A DNA stretch of 64,000 bases from Seriola aureovittata (lineage: Eukaryota; Chordata; Actinopteri; Carangiformes; Carangidae), in contig NC_079380.1 of NCBI RefSeq assembly GCF_021018895.1, positions 2,701,736 through 2,765,735 of the forward strand. The letters are read 5' to 3'. The stretch's first letter is position 1. Every line of letters begins with the position of its first letter. Shown piece after piece: positions 23,006-35,704 of this stretch. Made by a program: the position numbers and the translations under genes. The notes beneath the pieces are model-generated. The model was given only the letters and a program-made list of their open reading frames with translations. It had not been told where the DNA came from and made no database searches.

Positions 23006-25388
23006 TATCGTCAGTTTTGTGAAGATTTCAACCCGCGTTGCTTGGTTAATAATTGTACCCACAAAACCTTAGGCTGAGTCACTGTCAGGTGAAAACTTGC
23101 TGACACCAGCGGTATTGGTTGTTATGGCAACATACAACAACCCTTTGCACTGCTGACTCCTGACTTCCTGGAGCTGGAGCAAAAATCATAAAGTAGGCTA
23201 TGAAAATAAGCAAATTACTTCACGCTCAGCTTTTAAATTAAATCAAGTTCTATGGTGAAAAATATTTTTATTGATTATTAACTTTAACATATTCTTCTAA
23301 AATAGTGCGGCTAGCCCTTTAAAATCAACTTGGTAACCTCAACATTCAGTCCAAAACAAAACTGCTTTTTCTTAAAACTGAAACTGATATTTTGAAGATA
23401 CAAGACATCAGTTATTCTACCTAAATCCTTTAAAGGTCCTTTAAAGTTTTTGATATTACTACATAACCAACGTTAGCATTAACAGCTGTTTAAAAGAAAT
23501 GTTCAACATCAAGAGCTGTCTCACTCATTTTGATTGTATTTCTATAATTTCTCTTCTACTGAAGTTAGCATGCTAACCAGCTAGCTCCAGCGCGTTCAGA
23601 CCGGCTCATCACTTTCCGATACCGAGTCACTGCCGCCTCCAGGTTGCCCTGAAGAAGTAATGCTGCTCAAAGGACATAGGCTATTATAACCTCTTGTATT
23701 GTAAATGCAATGGTGGTTGAAGCTTTTGGCGAGACTGGCAAGTAAAGAGCTGCTAATGCTAATGTTAGCTATGTAGCAGGAGCAAAACTTAAATATAGCT
23801 CCTTTAAAAGTATCAGTAACAGTTAAATCTTGTGCAAATATTTTTTGTGTGCGACGCCTCAAAGTTGAATCACATCATCTTTACTCCAGCATGAGGCAAC
23901 AACATGCTGCTCATGAATCCCAGACCTGGTGCAGGTCTGACTCTTTCAAAGCAGCAGGTCTCTGGTTCAGGGATGAACTGACTCTGATGCCAGTATTGAA
24001 TATCAAGTTGGTACCTGAGGCTAAAAGCATCACTGTCAGAAAACAATTATTAAATGACAAGCCCAGAGCTGCGTGTAACATGTCAACCATTAAAAAGAAA
24101 CTTCTTTCGCCTGTAGGGAAACTTTAAATCTGCTCCTGTCTCCTCTTCGCTTTACAAACTAAACAGAATGAAGGTGAGTCCTTCGATGTTGTACTTGGCA
24201 AATGTACTAGTCACAGCCTATTATGCTGCTGTTAGCTGGCTGCTGGTGTTCATTTACCATACCAATATCAGCACCAAGAATCCACTGATGCTAATGTCAA
24301 ATATTGGGCTGCATCCCAGCAAAAGTCTAAGGTTACAGCCAAGAATAAAACCTATACCTGAAGCCAAAGTTACGACTGTCGCCACTTGAATTTTTTTCTT
24401 TTTCACTATTAGGACAGTGCCAGACCGCTTCAGCTCTGTGGCTTTTGTCAGACAACAAACCAAAAATCCCAAACTCAGTGTTGATATCAGTCGAATCTGC
24501 CCTCACACAACTGAATCTGACAGATGTTTTCAGCTGTGTTAACTAGGGGCCAATTTCTCTGCAAAAATAAAACACAGCAGGGGGAAATGTACAACGTATA
24601 GGTGGCAAATTGAATATAATAAAAGCAATGTGTTTTCATGTTAAAGCTACCAGTTATTTGGCAGCAAGGTGACCTGGGTTCAACAACCTCAAACAAGCAA
24701 CTCACATGCTGCTGAAGTGTCTTTGAGCAACACGCTGAAACCCGATCTGACCTCTGAACTTGATGTTTCACATGAGAAAAATCTGTTCCTCTGCACAAGC
24801 ATTCCTCAGGATCCCTGATGAATTCAGAGTTTAGCTCTCAGAATGACTGTTGGTGTTACAACAGGCTCGTTTAAGCTGCTCTGGAAATGGTGTTTTTTTA
24901 TTCGTTATCATTATTATTATTTGTCCATTTATTGTTTTTTGAGTTAGCTTTTAGTGAATGAAGTCAGACAGTCCAGCTGATGATTGAAGTTGTGGAGGTG
25001 ACAGTCATTTCCTCAACAGATTTCATCTCTGGAGCATGTTGACCTTTTTCACTCTTCAGGTCATCCCTGATTTGAATAATTACAAATTCACAGTTTTGAT
25101 CATTGTTTTTAATAATTGACTGCTGATTGTTCCTGGAGTGAATCCAGTTTTTTTTTACTTTTATTTTTCATGAAAAAGTCAACTAACACTTGTTTCAGTG
25201 GAGGACAGGAGACCCCAAATAATCCACCTGTGACCCCAACTGAACCCGAGTTACAGAGACACACAGACACACACAGGCTGATCCTCCTGCTAGTTTCCTG
25301 TGTTCATGTTTATGACCAAAAAAAAAAAAAAAAGCCCCAAGGCCTGCGCCTTGGTCTGGTCACGTGGTCTCTAACCCCCACCCCTCAC

Positions 25389-25419
<31 letters not shown>

Positions 25420-26576
25420 GCTCTCTCTCTTGCACGCGGCGTGTGCTCAAAGGCCTGAGAGCAGCTTAAAACTTGGAACATAAATCAGGCTCCCATAAAT
25501 AATGGCCTTACTTCCCTTTACATCTCCGTTGGACTAACAGACAATAAAAACACCAATAAGCAGAGATTGGATCTAATTTATTGCCTCATAAAAACAGACG
25601 AAGAGCTCGGCTCGGCTTCAGCAACACAGGCGCAGCTGAAAACAGTCCAGCTCTGACTGTACACCAGGATCACACACACGCACACACGCGAGTACGCCCG
25701 CACACACACGCACACACACACACACACACAGTCGATGGACTGATCCACATTATGTTCAAATAGAAAACTCATAAATCATAAGATTTTAAGGGTTTGATGT
25801 GCAGTTATCGTTAAACAGAGGAAGCTGTTAATAAATGTCTTTTAGCATTCAGCATCAATTTCACTTAAATATATAAAAATAAAATATAATAATAATGATA
25901 GTAATAATAATAATAGTAGTAGTAGTAGTAGGTTTTTTGTTGTAATGCAAAAATCCATAATCTAGATGACGTCTGCAAATTAATAAATTATTATTTAACA
26001 TCTGAAGGTTTTTCATGTATTTTATTGGAAACAGGTCGTAGACCATTCAACATTTCAAATATTAATTGTTTTTAATTACAATTTAAATTGGGATTATATG
26101 TAGTTGCTAAAATATGAAAAAATAAAATAGCCTAGAATAAATAAATGGCCATTATCAGAAGAATAAACCAAAACAAAAGCATTGATTCTAAATAGAATAA
26201 AATAAATTAGAATAAAACAAATTGAATGAGATGAGATGAGTCATACAAAGTTCTATCTTCAGTGGACAATCCGCGGTTTCCCTTGTGTTGACGACAAAAC
26301 ATGTTTCTTCTCTCCGGAACTCCCAGTAAGATTTTACAAAGAAAATATGTATTTTTAAAAATCCTCGATGTTATTAAAATTAAAATGAGATTTAAAAAAA
26401 AATAACCAAAGCGGTGCAGCGTATCATGATACTTGAGTTAAATCATCAGCTTGCGTGTGGTGTGTGTGTGTGTATGTGTGTGTGTGTTCAGTGTTCAGCC
26501 TCGGCCTACTCACTGCCTGCGCTTTCTACTGCGCTGAATGGCCTTCACTCCCACACACGTTCCTGCCTTTTCTCTG

Positions 26577-26580
<4 letters not shown>
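23006..26580. other. hoxb3a-hoxb2a intergenic DNA, proximal half
   Basis: No coding frame is recognised. It contains Maf/Meis-type motifs (23073-23104), a possible SINE-body remnant (about 24655-24770, 'gtgtctttgagcaacacgctgaaaccc'), a CT array (about 25390-25430), and a block at 25440-25600 dense in ATAAA/TTTAT Hox-Cdx-type motifs. It is AT-rich around 25860-26230. Confidence 0.5.

Positions 26581-26611
<31 letters not shown>
26581..26611. repeat. poly(T) tract
   Basis: 31 consecutive T, about 230 bp upstream of the hoxb2a r4 motif pair. Confidence 0.97.
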
Positions 26612-26613
<2 letters not shown>

Positions 26614-26843
26614 GCGTCAAACGGCCTGGGAACGATGTGCGAGCGAGAGAGAGAGAGGCTCTACCCATCTGAGCCTGGTAGCTGTTTCTTTTAATAGATA
26701 AAATATTTCTGTGACGTTTTCATGTGCGCGGATTAGATGCGCATAAAGTGGTGTGAAAATAATCAAACAAGGCAAAGAGCGGAGCTCCGGGAGAGAGACA
26801 GAGGCTGGAGCTCTGCTTGTTATGCGGGGAGAGAGCGGAGCTG

Positions 26844-26879
26844 CTGTCAGCCTCTTTGCAGGCAGAGAAAGATTGATCA
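26844..26879 (+). promoter_or_regulatory. hoxb2a: Candidate hoxb2a rhombomere-4 enhancer core (Meis/Prep + PBX-HOX)
   Basis: CTGTCA (26844-26849) is a Prep/Meis site. Twenty bases further, AGATTGATCA (26870-26879) is a PBX-HOX site differing at one end base from the AGATTGATCG described for the mouse Hoxb2 r4 enhancer. The order, spacing scale and location upstream of Hoxb2 fit that element. In mouse, Hoxb1 with Pbx and Prep/Meis drives r4 Hoxb2 through it. Homology is inferred from motif layout. Confidence 0.7.
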
Positions 26880-27730
26880 CCGCACTTCTTTTTTTTCACT
26901 CGGGGTTCCACGGGCCCTCCCCAAAAATATCCTCTGCTAAACTCTCGAGGTCCTGCTCTTTATAAAAATATCTACATGTGTGTGTTAGAGTGTGAGGGCC
27001 TCCTCACTCACTGTTAGCACTCACTGCACTGCAGCTGGATTATTATTTTACTGTTAGGACGAACACGTTTGGCCTCCTTTAGTATCGTGGAGCGACCTCG
27101 CTGTGAACTCTCACACATTTTGAACACACACACGCTAGAGAATGTGGGGGAGAAGAATTTTGCAGCGAGACTATTTTAGGTTGAAATAATATTGAGAATA
27201 TTTTCTTGCTTTCCCTCCTTCTTTAGAAAACACACACACTCCCAAAGTCCAACAACCTGTTTTTTTTTTTTGCAGTGGAATAATTAAAAACAAGAAAAAG
27301 TCTATGAAATAAAGAAGTGCACTTACACACGCACAGGCTGCTCTCTGCCTGTCGCCTCATCTCCCCACAGTCAAATCTAACTTTCTGTCTCTCTGCTCTG
27401 TTTGAAGCCAATCTGCCTCATCTTCACCACGGCTGAGTAAAACATCTTCATCATCCTCCTCCTGAGCTGCTGCGCGGTCTAAATCTAAAAAAGCCTCTCC
27501 TTCTTTTATGTGTGTAAGTTGGGGATTTTCAGCCTCTGTCACACTTTATAAGATTAATGAGCTGAGTGCTGTAAACATTGTTTTTCCTCTCTCTGAAGGA
27601 GCCATATTGCAAACAGAGAGCTGTCCGGCTCCATTCACCGAGTGTTAACCGTCATTACATCGCCCAGAGGATCGAAGAAATGTTACCGAGCTGCTCTATT
27701 GTTTGCGGGCACGGGATGCGCTGGACCCGC

Positions 27731-27739
27731 CGCCCACAC
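27731..27739 (-). promoter_or_regulatory. hoxb2a: Candidate Krox20/Egr2 site upstream of hoxb2a
   Basis: CGCCCACAC reads GTGTGGGCG on the minus strand, one base from the Egr consensus GCGTGGGCG. Krox20 sites upstream of Hoxb2 drive r3/r5 expression in mouse. The site lies about 0.53 kb from the hoxb2a ATG, closer than in mouse. Confidence 0.35.
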
Positions 27740-27879
27740 GGCGCACATGGCGACCGGCCGCCTTCACGTTTTTTTTTTTTTTTTTTTCCTCCCCAGAATT
27801 TACCCCCCGTTAAGACAAAACAATAGCAGCTATCATGTGATATCGCCTCTCTTTGCCACAGCATTTGGTGGAAAAATAA

Positions 27880-28266
27880 TAATGCTGCTTCCCACAGCCA
27901 TCGCTGCCGCCAGGCCCCGGCGCCTATTGGCTGTTTTGGCTCACATGACCAGGAATTGGCTGCAATTTCGTCCCATAGTTCTTCAGTTTAGCTTACCCAG
28001 GTCCCCATACGCTAGTAATATCACCAATATACACAATTATTATAGCCGCCGCATTTACGCCATTGCGGTCGGGAGCTTATATGATCGTGCGTTTTTTCAT
28101 TTCGTTTTAATTTTTGAAGAGGCCATATTGTGTTGTGTGCGTGTGTGGTGTGTGTGTATATGTGTTTTGTTTTGTGTTTTGTGTGTTTTCTTTTTTTTTT
28201 TTCTTGGGGGGGAAGGGATTGTTCGGGGGTCTCGCCGTTTGAGGGTGAAACCGGTTTGAGGGAGCT
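27880..28266 (+). promoter_or_regulatory. hoxb2a: hoxb2a proximal promoter and 5'UTR
   Basis: Two inverted CCAAT motifs (ATTGG at 27926-27930 and 27955-27959), a CACATGAC E-box-like motif between them, and a dense repeat-free block (27960-28095, with TAATATCACCAATATACACAA and GCCGCATTTACGCC) lie directly upstream of the start codon. This is a typical compact Hox promoter. The transcription start is not identifiable; a TATATGATCG at 28079-28088 could act as a TATA-like element. GT and T runs occupy the last 130 bases before the ATG. Confidence 0.5.
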
Positions 28267-29486
28267 ATGAATTTTGAATTTGAAAGGGAGATCGGTTTTA
28301 TAAACAGCCAGCCATCCCTAGCAGAGTGCCTGACGTCCTTCCCCGCCGCCCTGGAGTCATTTCAAACTTCATCAATCAAGGAGTCGACAGTAATTCCGCC
28401 TCCCTTCGAGCACACCATCCCCAGCCTCAGCCCCTGCACAGCCAGCCAGCCGAGACCGGCTGCTAGGAGCCAGCAGAACCGGAGAACCTCCGCCAGTAAT
28501 GGCCTCCAGACGCACCACCGAGGCGCCCAGCAGCCCGGACCGCCAGGCCTGGCCCCTGCCTCGGTCACGGCGACCCCGGCCGGTCCGCTTGCCCACGAGT
28601 TCCCCTGGATGAAGGAGAAGAAGTCATCCAAGAAGTGCCCCAAGCCCGGGGGCAGCTCCAGCGGTAGCGGATCCATCATCCCCCCCGCCTCGTCCTCCCC
28701 GTCGCCGACCGCCTCTGGGTACGCTTCGGCGGGCATCGAGTCACCCACAGGTCGGTATCTGCCGGGATGTGCATGTGTGGCGGGAGTGTGAGGGGGGGGG
28801 GGGGGGGGTGCAGCCTGTGCTTTGTTTTTCTGTTTGCATCTTCATTTCACATCCACTTCAGAAACATTCATTCCATGCAGCATGGATGGGTGAGATGACA
28901 TTGCCTTTTTCTTCCCCAGTGTGTGTGTATGTCTATTTGTGCGTGTGTGTGTGTGTATGTGCGTGTATGTGTGTACTGTGCAGTGCTGTGATGCTGTGTC
29001 AACAGGGAAGCCATATCTAGACCCCTGCATTATGCTGCAGTGCTTTGCACACTCTCCCATCACGCATTTAAATATGCACCATTAACACATTATCTCCGGA
29101 TCAGAACATGTGTGTGTCAGCTTTACTGTGAGTGCAAACCTCTCACAGCAGCATCCTCTTATTGCTCCACCATCTGCAGCTTCAACTTCCTAAAAGCTTT
29201 GCGTCCATATAGAGTTATTATTCTTTGTGCTTAGAGATGCGCAGGCCGTGTTTTTGTTGATCATGACTGCAGCTGCAGCGAGATCAATCTGTTCACTGGC
29301 TGCTGTGATTTCAGATCAGCAGCAGCAGCAGCAGCAGCAGCAGCATCGCCTTCATATTATATATTCATAGCACAACTGAGATGGTGGCCATATTGGATTG
29401 AGGTAGGAAATATAATGGCGAGGCAAAGCTAACGGACATGGAGGTGGGGGTTGGGGGTACAGGCTTCAAGCTACAGCCACACTCAT

Positions 29487-29539
<53 letters not shown>

Positions 29540-31181
29540 TGATTTTCCAGAGGTTTAGCTCATTTCCGTATTTTACACTCACCCTCACAGCAACATTATT
29601 TTTTGTATTTTTTTCCTCTTATTTTCTATCACCCCCCCACCCCCCCCACACACACACACACAAATTCATTTCTAATTAAAATTCTTGTTTTCTCCTTTTC
29701 CCTTTCTTGCCCCAATTTCCTGCCTTTTTCTGATCTCATTCATAAAGTCACTCATGCTTTTATTTGTGTTTCTGACAGAATCCGCCACATTCGTTTCACA
29801 TCGATATTCCCACATTTCCTCGCACATTTCCTCCTTTCCCCATGATGTATTTATTTTCCTCCTGCATTTCTCTGATCACGCTGCAGCCTCTCACGGCGCT
29901 CGCTGCACTTTACAGGGGAGGAAAACCCATTCTGACATTATGATCATCTGTCTTTATCTGCACTTTCTTTGGCTTTTCTCTTTCACCATTTTACAGCCGT
30001 ACGTCTGACTGCCACTGTAATTGGAAGGAGTATTTTTATGAGACTGTTTTGTGTTTTGTTATTTATTATAGTTTTATTATAGAGAGAAGGGCCGAGGGGA
30101 TTTGAGCTCGATGCTGCAGCAGCTCATTTCTTGTCTTGAAATCTGGCACGCCATAAATTTAAAGAGGTTATACGTGTTTTTCATGAAGCAGATTACAATT
30201 TGAAATTAAAACGAAATATAAAAATAAAATTAAAAAGGAAAATAGCTTAAGATGTAACACAATAAATCCTCCGCATTTTTTTTTTTTTTTTTGTCTCCTT
30301 CTTTAATTTGTCTGTGTCTCCCTGCAGACCCGAGCCAGGCGGCTCTGGATGGTGGAGGAGCCGGGTCCCGCCGGCTGCGCACCGCGTACACCAACACGCA
30401 GCTGCTGGAGCTGGAGAAGGAGTTCCACTTCAACAAGTACCTGTGCCGGCCCAGGAGGGTGGAGATCGCCGCCCTTTTGGATCTGACCGAGCGGCAGGTC
30501 AAAGTTTGGTTCCAGAACCGGCGGATGAAACACAAGCGGCAGACCACTCACCACAGAGACGGCGGAGGAGGGGGGAGCCACGAATCCAGCGACCCGGGCG
30601 GGTTTGAGCCGCTCGAAGGCGCCGATGCCTCATCCCCCTACTCCAGCCAGCCGCTGGAGGCATCCGGCACTGGCGAGGCTACACTGAAGGCCGAGACGGG
30701 GAGCGGTGATCCATCTTCGGCTGCAGCTGCCACCGCCTACGCCAATGACAGCGGGGACAATGCACAGCCCACGCCGGAGGAGGTAGGGCGTTTGAGCCGC
30801 CCACTGCTGCCGGGAGACTCTGGCTCCCCTGACGTTGCTGAGACCCACCATTCCCCGCCGTCCTTCACCGCCACGAACTCCACCGACAGCAACCCGGGCT
30901 TGGTGAGCGAGGCCGGGCTCGCAGCAGCAGCAGCAGCAGGGCCCGATTCGTCTTTCCCCGAGCAGCGAGACATCTCCATCACCTCCACCGGCTCCACAGT
31001 TCACACCCCTGCTGCCTCGTCCTCAGTCGCGCTCCCCGACTTGACCTTCTTTGCCGGGGACGCCTGCCTGTCGCCCAGCCTGCAGAGCTCCCTGGATAGC
31101 CCGGTGGATTTCTCTGAGGAGGACTTCGACCTGTTCACAAGCACACTGTGCACCATAGACCTGCAGCACCTCAACTTCTGA
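28267..31181 (+). CDS. hoxb2a: hoxb2a, homeobox protein Hox-B2a (two coding exons)
   Basis: This is a paralogue-group-2 homeodomain transcription factor of the anterior hindbrain. Coding exons are 28267-28750 and 30328-31181. The donor (cacag|gtcggt) and acceptor (ctgcag|ac) are phase 1 and form an Asp codon, giving 445 residues. The N-terminus [20 protein letters not shown], followed by CLTSFPA and [10 protein letters not shown], is the PG2 signature. The hexapeptide [13 protein letters not shown] places FPWM at 112-115. The homeodomain is residues 175-234 (30366-30545), opening [20 protein letters not shown], with helix 3 [16 protein letters not shown]. Helix 3 carries the PG2-type V-K-V and H-K-R. 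The acidic C-terminus [23 protein letters not shown] matches HoxB2. It is longer than mammalian HOXB2 (about 356 aa) because of low-complexity Ser/Pro/Ala insertions on both sides of the homeodomain. A Meis plus PBX-HOX site pair lies about 1.4 kb upstream, and compact CCAAT-bearing promoter DNA lies directly upstream. Confidence 0.96.
28751..30327 (+). other. hoxb2a: hoxb2a intron
   Basis: This is a 1577-bp phase-1 intron. It contains a poly-G run right after the donor (28792-28808), a CAG/AGC array (29317-29345), an AC array (29489-29536) and T-rich sequence before the acceptor. Retention would add 12 codons and stop at 28789-28791, giving a 174-residue protein with no homeodomain. Confidence 0.85.
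29317..29345. repeat. (AGC)n trinucleotide repeat
   Basis: Nine AGC units inside the hoxb2a intron; an AC array follows at 29489-29536. Confidence 0.96.
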
Positions 31182-31890
31182 GGGCGGCGTTTTAAAAATA
31201 AACCCGAGTGAAGGAGCGGCGGGACGGACAGGCCTGTGGATGAACAATCGGCGGAGGAGCACGGACTCGGAGAAGACTCAGTTGTTTGAAAAGAGTAAAA
31301 GCTTCTCGGCAACATTCCTGAAACATTTCTGAATGAAAATTATGTTCGTTTTCAAATATACTTTTCGTCTTCTTGCTGGTTTTATTTTGCGGATATAATG
31401 TAGATTAAGAGAGATGCAGTTATTTTATGTTTTTTTTATTTTTATTTTAAACATCGGAGGGAAATAGTTTTTTCACGATCGAAACGTTGTGGATTTTTTC
31501 TCCCTCTTGTCCAAATTGCAGGTATTTATTGCCTTTTCTTGTTTCTGGTAATTTTTTGTTCAAATGATTAACCGTTATCAGTATGTGTGGATTTATTTCC
31601 TTTAGTCCATTCTGGTGCAGCTTCATGGATCCTTAACTTCTCAGGAACTGTTCACGGAGTCTATAGGTGCAGACAGCCGGACTGCTTTTAGAAAAATATA
31701 ATCTGAAGAATGAGTTCATTCTCTCTCTGAACGAGACAAGAGGGGAGGGAAGCCCTGCTGATGACCCGAGTTTTAGACCCTAGTTTATTTATTGAGATTC
31801 TTTAATAGTGAAAATCCAAATTATTTATTGTATATATATTTTCATAGTGGAATTATAATAATAATAAAACATACAAACATTTATGATGTG
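31182..31890 (+). other. hoxb2a: hoxb2a 3'UTR
   Basis: It follows the stop codon at 31179-31181. A first AATAAA at 31197-31202 is only 16 bases after the stop, so the signal at 31863-31868 is the likelier end, giving a 3'UTR of about 0.7 kb. The sequence is AT-rich with long T runs and no open frame of note. Confidence 0.5.
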
Positions 31891-31945
31891 GTTAATGTTC
31901 TTTTCTTTTATGGAATAATCATAACATTATTAATGGAGTGCTGGA

Positions 31946-32003
31946 GTATATATATATATATATATGTATGTATACACACACACACACACACATATATATA
32001 TAA

Positions 32004-32060
<57 letters not shown>
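31946..32060. repeat. (TA)n(CA)n compound microsatellite
   Basis: Alternating TA and CA blocks, two cycles. Confidence 0.96.
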
Positions 32061-32214
32061 ATTAAGATACATTGTGTAATAATTGAATTGTCATTTTTAT
32101 TAATTAATTTCTTCTGTCAATATCTTTTAATAATTTGCACTGAATGCAGATTTCAGGTTAAAATTGTTGGCCCCATCTAGTTTTCCCACACTACAAAGAA
32201 TAAACATATAGCCT

Positions 32215-32252
32215 GGTATGGCCCTGTATGGCCCTGTATGGCCCTGTATGGC
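32215..32252. repeat. 10-bp tandem repeat (TATGGCCCTG)
   Basis: Three full units and a partial fourth, identical to each other. Confidence 0.95.
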
Positions 32253-32740
32253 ATGACTTGTGTGTGTTTACACTGAGATAACCCTAACTTTGAGAAAGAA
32301 TGAGCTGATAAAAAAGAGGAAAAACAGTCTGAGCACACAGCCGGATCTGTTTTCCTCTGTCACACATTAGCATAGCATGGTCTGCCTCTGAGGGGCTAAT
32401 GGTTAGCATTGCACAGCCTTCAAATGATGCACTACAATGCAGCCATTTATTGGGTTTGTAAGATCCATGGCTATAACCACAGTGTGACATAACTCACCTT
32501 CTGTTGGCGATATGTGAGTTCACTGTAGCTTAGCATTGCTAATTCTCTCCCATTTTGAGTGGTGAATGTGGCACTAACAGTTATTTAGGTGCCTTTAGTG
32601 TGTTTGTGTGTGTGTGTGGATGTGATGCTAACCAGTTTCACCTCCTCCCATAGAGTCAAAATGGCGCTGAAGACAAAGCAGGATGTGAACAATGAGCAGT
32701 GGCAGCCATTACAGGATGACTGGCTCACTCTGACAGGCAT

Positions 32741-32742
<2 letters not shown>

Positions 32743-32778
<36 letters not shown>

Positions 32779-32813
32779 AGTGTGTGCGCGCGCGTGTGTG
32801 CGTGCGTGTGTGT

Positions 32814-32868
<55 letters not shown>

Positions 32869-32870
32869 GG
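32743..32870. repeat. (GT)n microsatellite with GC interruptions
   Basis: Nearly 130 bp of alternating purine-pyrimidine sequence including GCGCGCGC; an AAT/AAG tract follows at 32957-33120. Confidence 0.97.
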
Positions 32871-33085
32871 AGGGCGAGAGAGCAAGTCAAAAAATGACTT
32901 GTTTTTTCACTGCAAATTCAAGACAGTGTTATGGCTGATTGCTTTACTTCTTGCACATAATAATAATAATAAGAAGAAGAAGAATGATAATAATAATAAT
33001 AACAAAACAATAGCCTTTTTTATAATAATAATAACAATAATGATAATAATAATAATTATTATTAGTAGTAGTAGTAATAATAATA

Positions 33086-33116
<31 letters not shown>

Positions 33117-33858
33117 TTTAATAAAAAACTTGCTCTCTGCAACCCAAAGATTTAGAGAAAAAGAAACACCCAGTTAGCTGATATTATTAACACTGTGAGC
33201 TCTACAAGATCTATGAATAAAACAATGTTTGGTCTTGAAACATAGTTTCATATGTTGAATGTTAAATGAAATCTACAGAAAGCTACACTGCCCAGAAGCT
33301 GCTCCATCAGTTATTATTGGGCAAACCTGAGGATAATTCAAAAATGAATACAACACTGTGTTTAGTGAAGAGGCGGCAAGTGGATTTTATAAGTTGAAAT
33401 CAACACAACTTTAATAGGCTGGACCCCGATTGGTGTACTCTGATTTTCTTTTTTAAACAGAGGAGATTTTGCTCTTCTTCAGCTCCGCTGCATTTAAACA
33501 TTACACAGATCAGCAAATCACATGGGATCCCTGAACTGGGAGGCCTATTCACTGTTTCTTATGATGGTTGCATATTAATGCTGCAAAGTGTGATTAAGTC
33601 AACATACTGGGTAACTGTCAGAAAAAGTAATTTCACTCCCATGAGTAGAGAGAGAGATAAACCCTTGCATATGAGTCCTCTGATGAGTCACATCTCACTG
33701 ACTGACATGCGTGATTTCTGTTTTCTTGTGTCTATAATTTGGTATCCCAAAACAGAATATATTGCATGTTGAAATAATTCTGTATATATCAACAATATGC
33801 AACAGATAAGTACATATGTACAAGACAGCTTTATATGGCCATAAAAGTATACAAATAC

Positions 33859-34800
33859 TTATTCTGCTTCTAGTACTACAACTACTACTAAATCAGAAGT
33901 ATATTTAGGGCCCAATCCCAGCAGTGCTTTAAAATGTGCCAATATAATTTTGTAACTACAACATGTGGTTTTATATGAACTGAAGTGTGTGGACAATTTG
34001 GGTTGGTTCAGCTGTACAGCGAGAGAACATATGACAATTGCGTGTGTAACAGTTTGTAGTTTCCTTAAATTTTTTTTAATCTTTGACAATTCACTTGAAA
34101 ATGACAGATCTATAAAACCACAGTAACATGCTCTGTCATATTTCATTTGTCATGTAGGGGCTCAAATGTCTGGATACTAACATGTGTTTCAGCTGCATAA
34201 AAGTTAAAACCAGTATTGTGTCTGAATATAATGGGAACTGTTGGCCTTCATGGAAAACAGCAGTGGCCCCAGTAGTGGACCATGGAGAACTCCACTATTT
34301 GATGAACTTGAATAAGGACAAAAAAGTGTTATTTTAAACATATGCATTTAATATTGACACTGGGATTCAAATTTGCTTCTCAAGATATTCAGTTTAATTA
34401 ACTGCTGAACACAGAGCTGTGACTAGTATCATGTGGTCACATAAAAGAAGATCTATACTGTGGCTCTTGATACTTGTGGGTCCAAAAGTCTTTGAGACTG
34501 AATGATTTTAGCATGAAGACAGTGTGTGGTCTTTATGCTAAGCTAGGTTAACCAGCTCCTGATTCCACAGACATGAGAGTGGCATTGATCCTCCCATCTA
34601 ACTCTCATAAGAAGAATGTAAAACTATTCTTAAACTTAAAAGTTCTTAAGAGTCACACATGATCCATTGTGGACAGAAATGCAGTATTATATATGCATAT
34701 AAATTGTATATGTCTATTTTTGTATGCAGGTCTCTCTTGAAAAGGAGATCCCAATCTCAATGAGACGACCTGTTTAAATAAAGGATTTATTATTAATAAT
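33859..34800. repeat. Degenerate retroelement remnants
   Basis: The minus-strand frame 34146-33859 contains 'HFKALLGLGPKYTSDLV', which resembles the FKALxGLAPKYISDLL segment near the C-terminus of fish L2-like LINE reverse transcriptases. Separately, 34725-34800 (TCTCTTGAAAAGGAGATC, then CTCAATGAGACGACCTG and AAATAAAGG) resembles the 3' tail of a common fish LINE. These are fragments of different elements or a scrambled one; no intact gene. Confidence 0.4.
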
Positions 34801-35473
34801 AATATGAATATAATAATAACAGTAATAATTAAACATACATTAAGTAAAACACATATTAAGTTGTGATGTAAATGTACAACACATTCTCAGCCACTGTGCT
34901 ATTGGACTGCATGGTCAGAGGACATCTGTGGTTGGACTGGCTTGTACTGTAATTGGCTCTCAGGCAGGTGTTAATACAATCTGCTCTATTTGGCCACATT
35001 CAAGAAAAACTACTGATCAACAAATTTAAAGTCTTCTCCATCAGTTGATGCTATGAGGTTTCCAAAGTTACAGACTTTTCAGTCCAAAGTCTGTTAGATT
35101 AACTTTGGCTGAAATTTAAAACACTTTTTTGCATAAACAAAGATATTTATAGTGTAATATCACAAGGAAGGAATAAATTCATCCCAGTAAGGAGAGGAGA
35201 GATGATTACAAAATGTGTCATACAGTAAGGCATATCCATTTAGATCTGGCAAACATAGAACTAAACAGACACATTAACAGTATATTAAGCCCATATAAAA
35301 AGCCTATTAAAGGACTACATTTACCAGAATGAAGACTGGGACGTACGCCATACACTATAACACACATTCCCTCTCTCCTGTAACCATTCATCGAAGAGTA
35401 TCTTGTATACAAAGAGATTACAGCAGAGTACATCTCTATGCTGGGAGACATATCTAACCTTCTGAGTGCCTGT

Positions 35474-35474
<1 letters not shown>

Positions 35475-35541
<67 letters not shown>

Positions 35542-35661
35542 CTCCAATAATCTCTCTCTTCTGGCTGTCACCGCCTGACAGCCGAGCTGCCACGCTGTGA
35601 TACACGAACTCCTCCTTTATCTCTTGCATCAGCATCACCATCACTGTTATGATTTCTGTTG

Positions 35662-35704
<43 letters not shown>

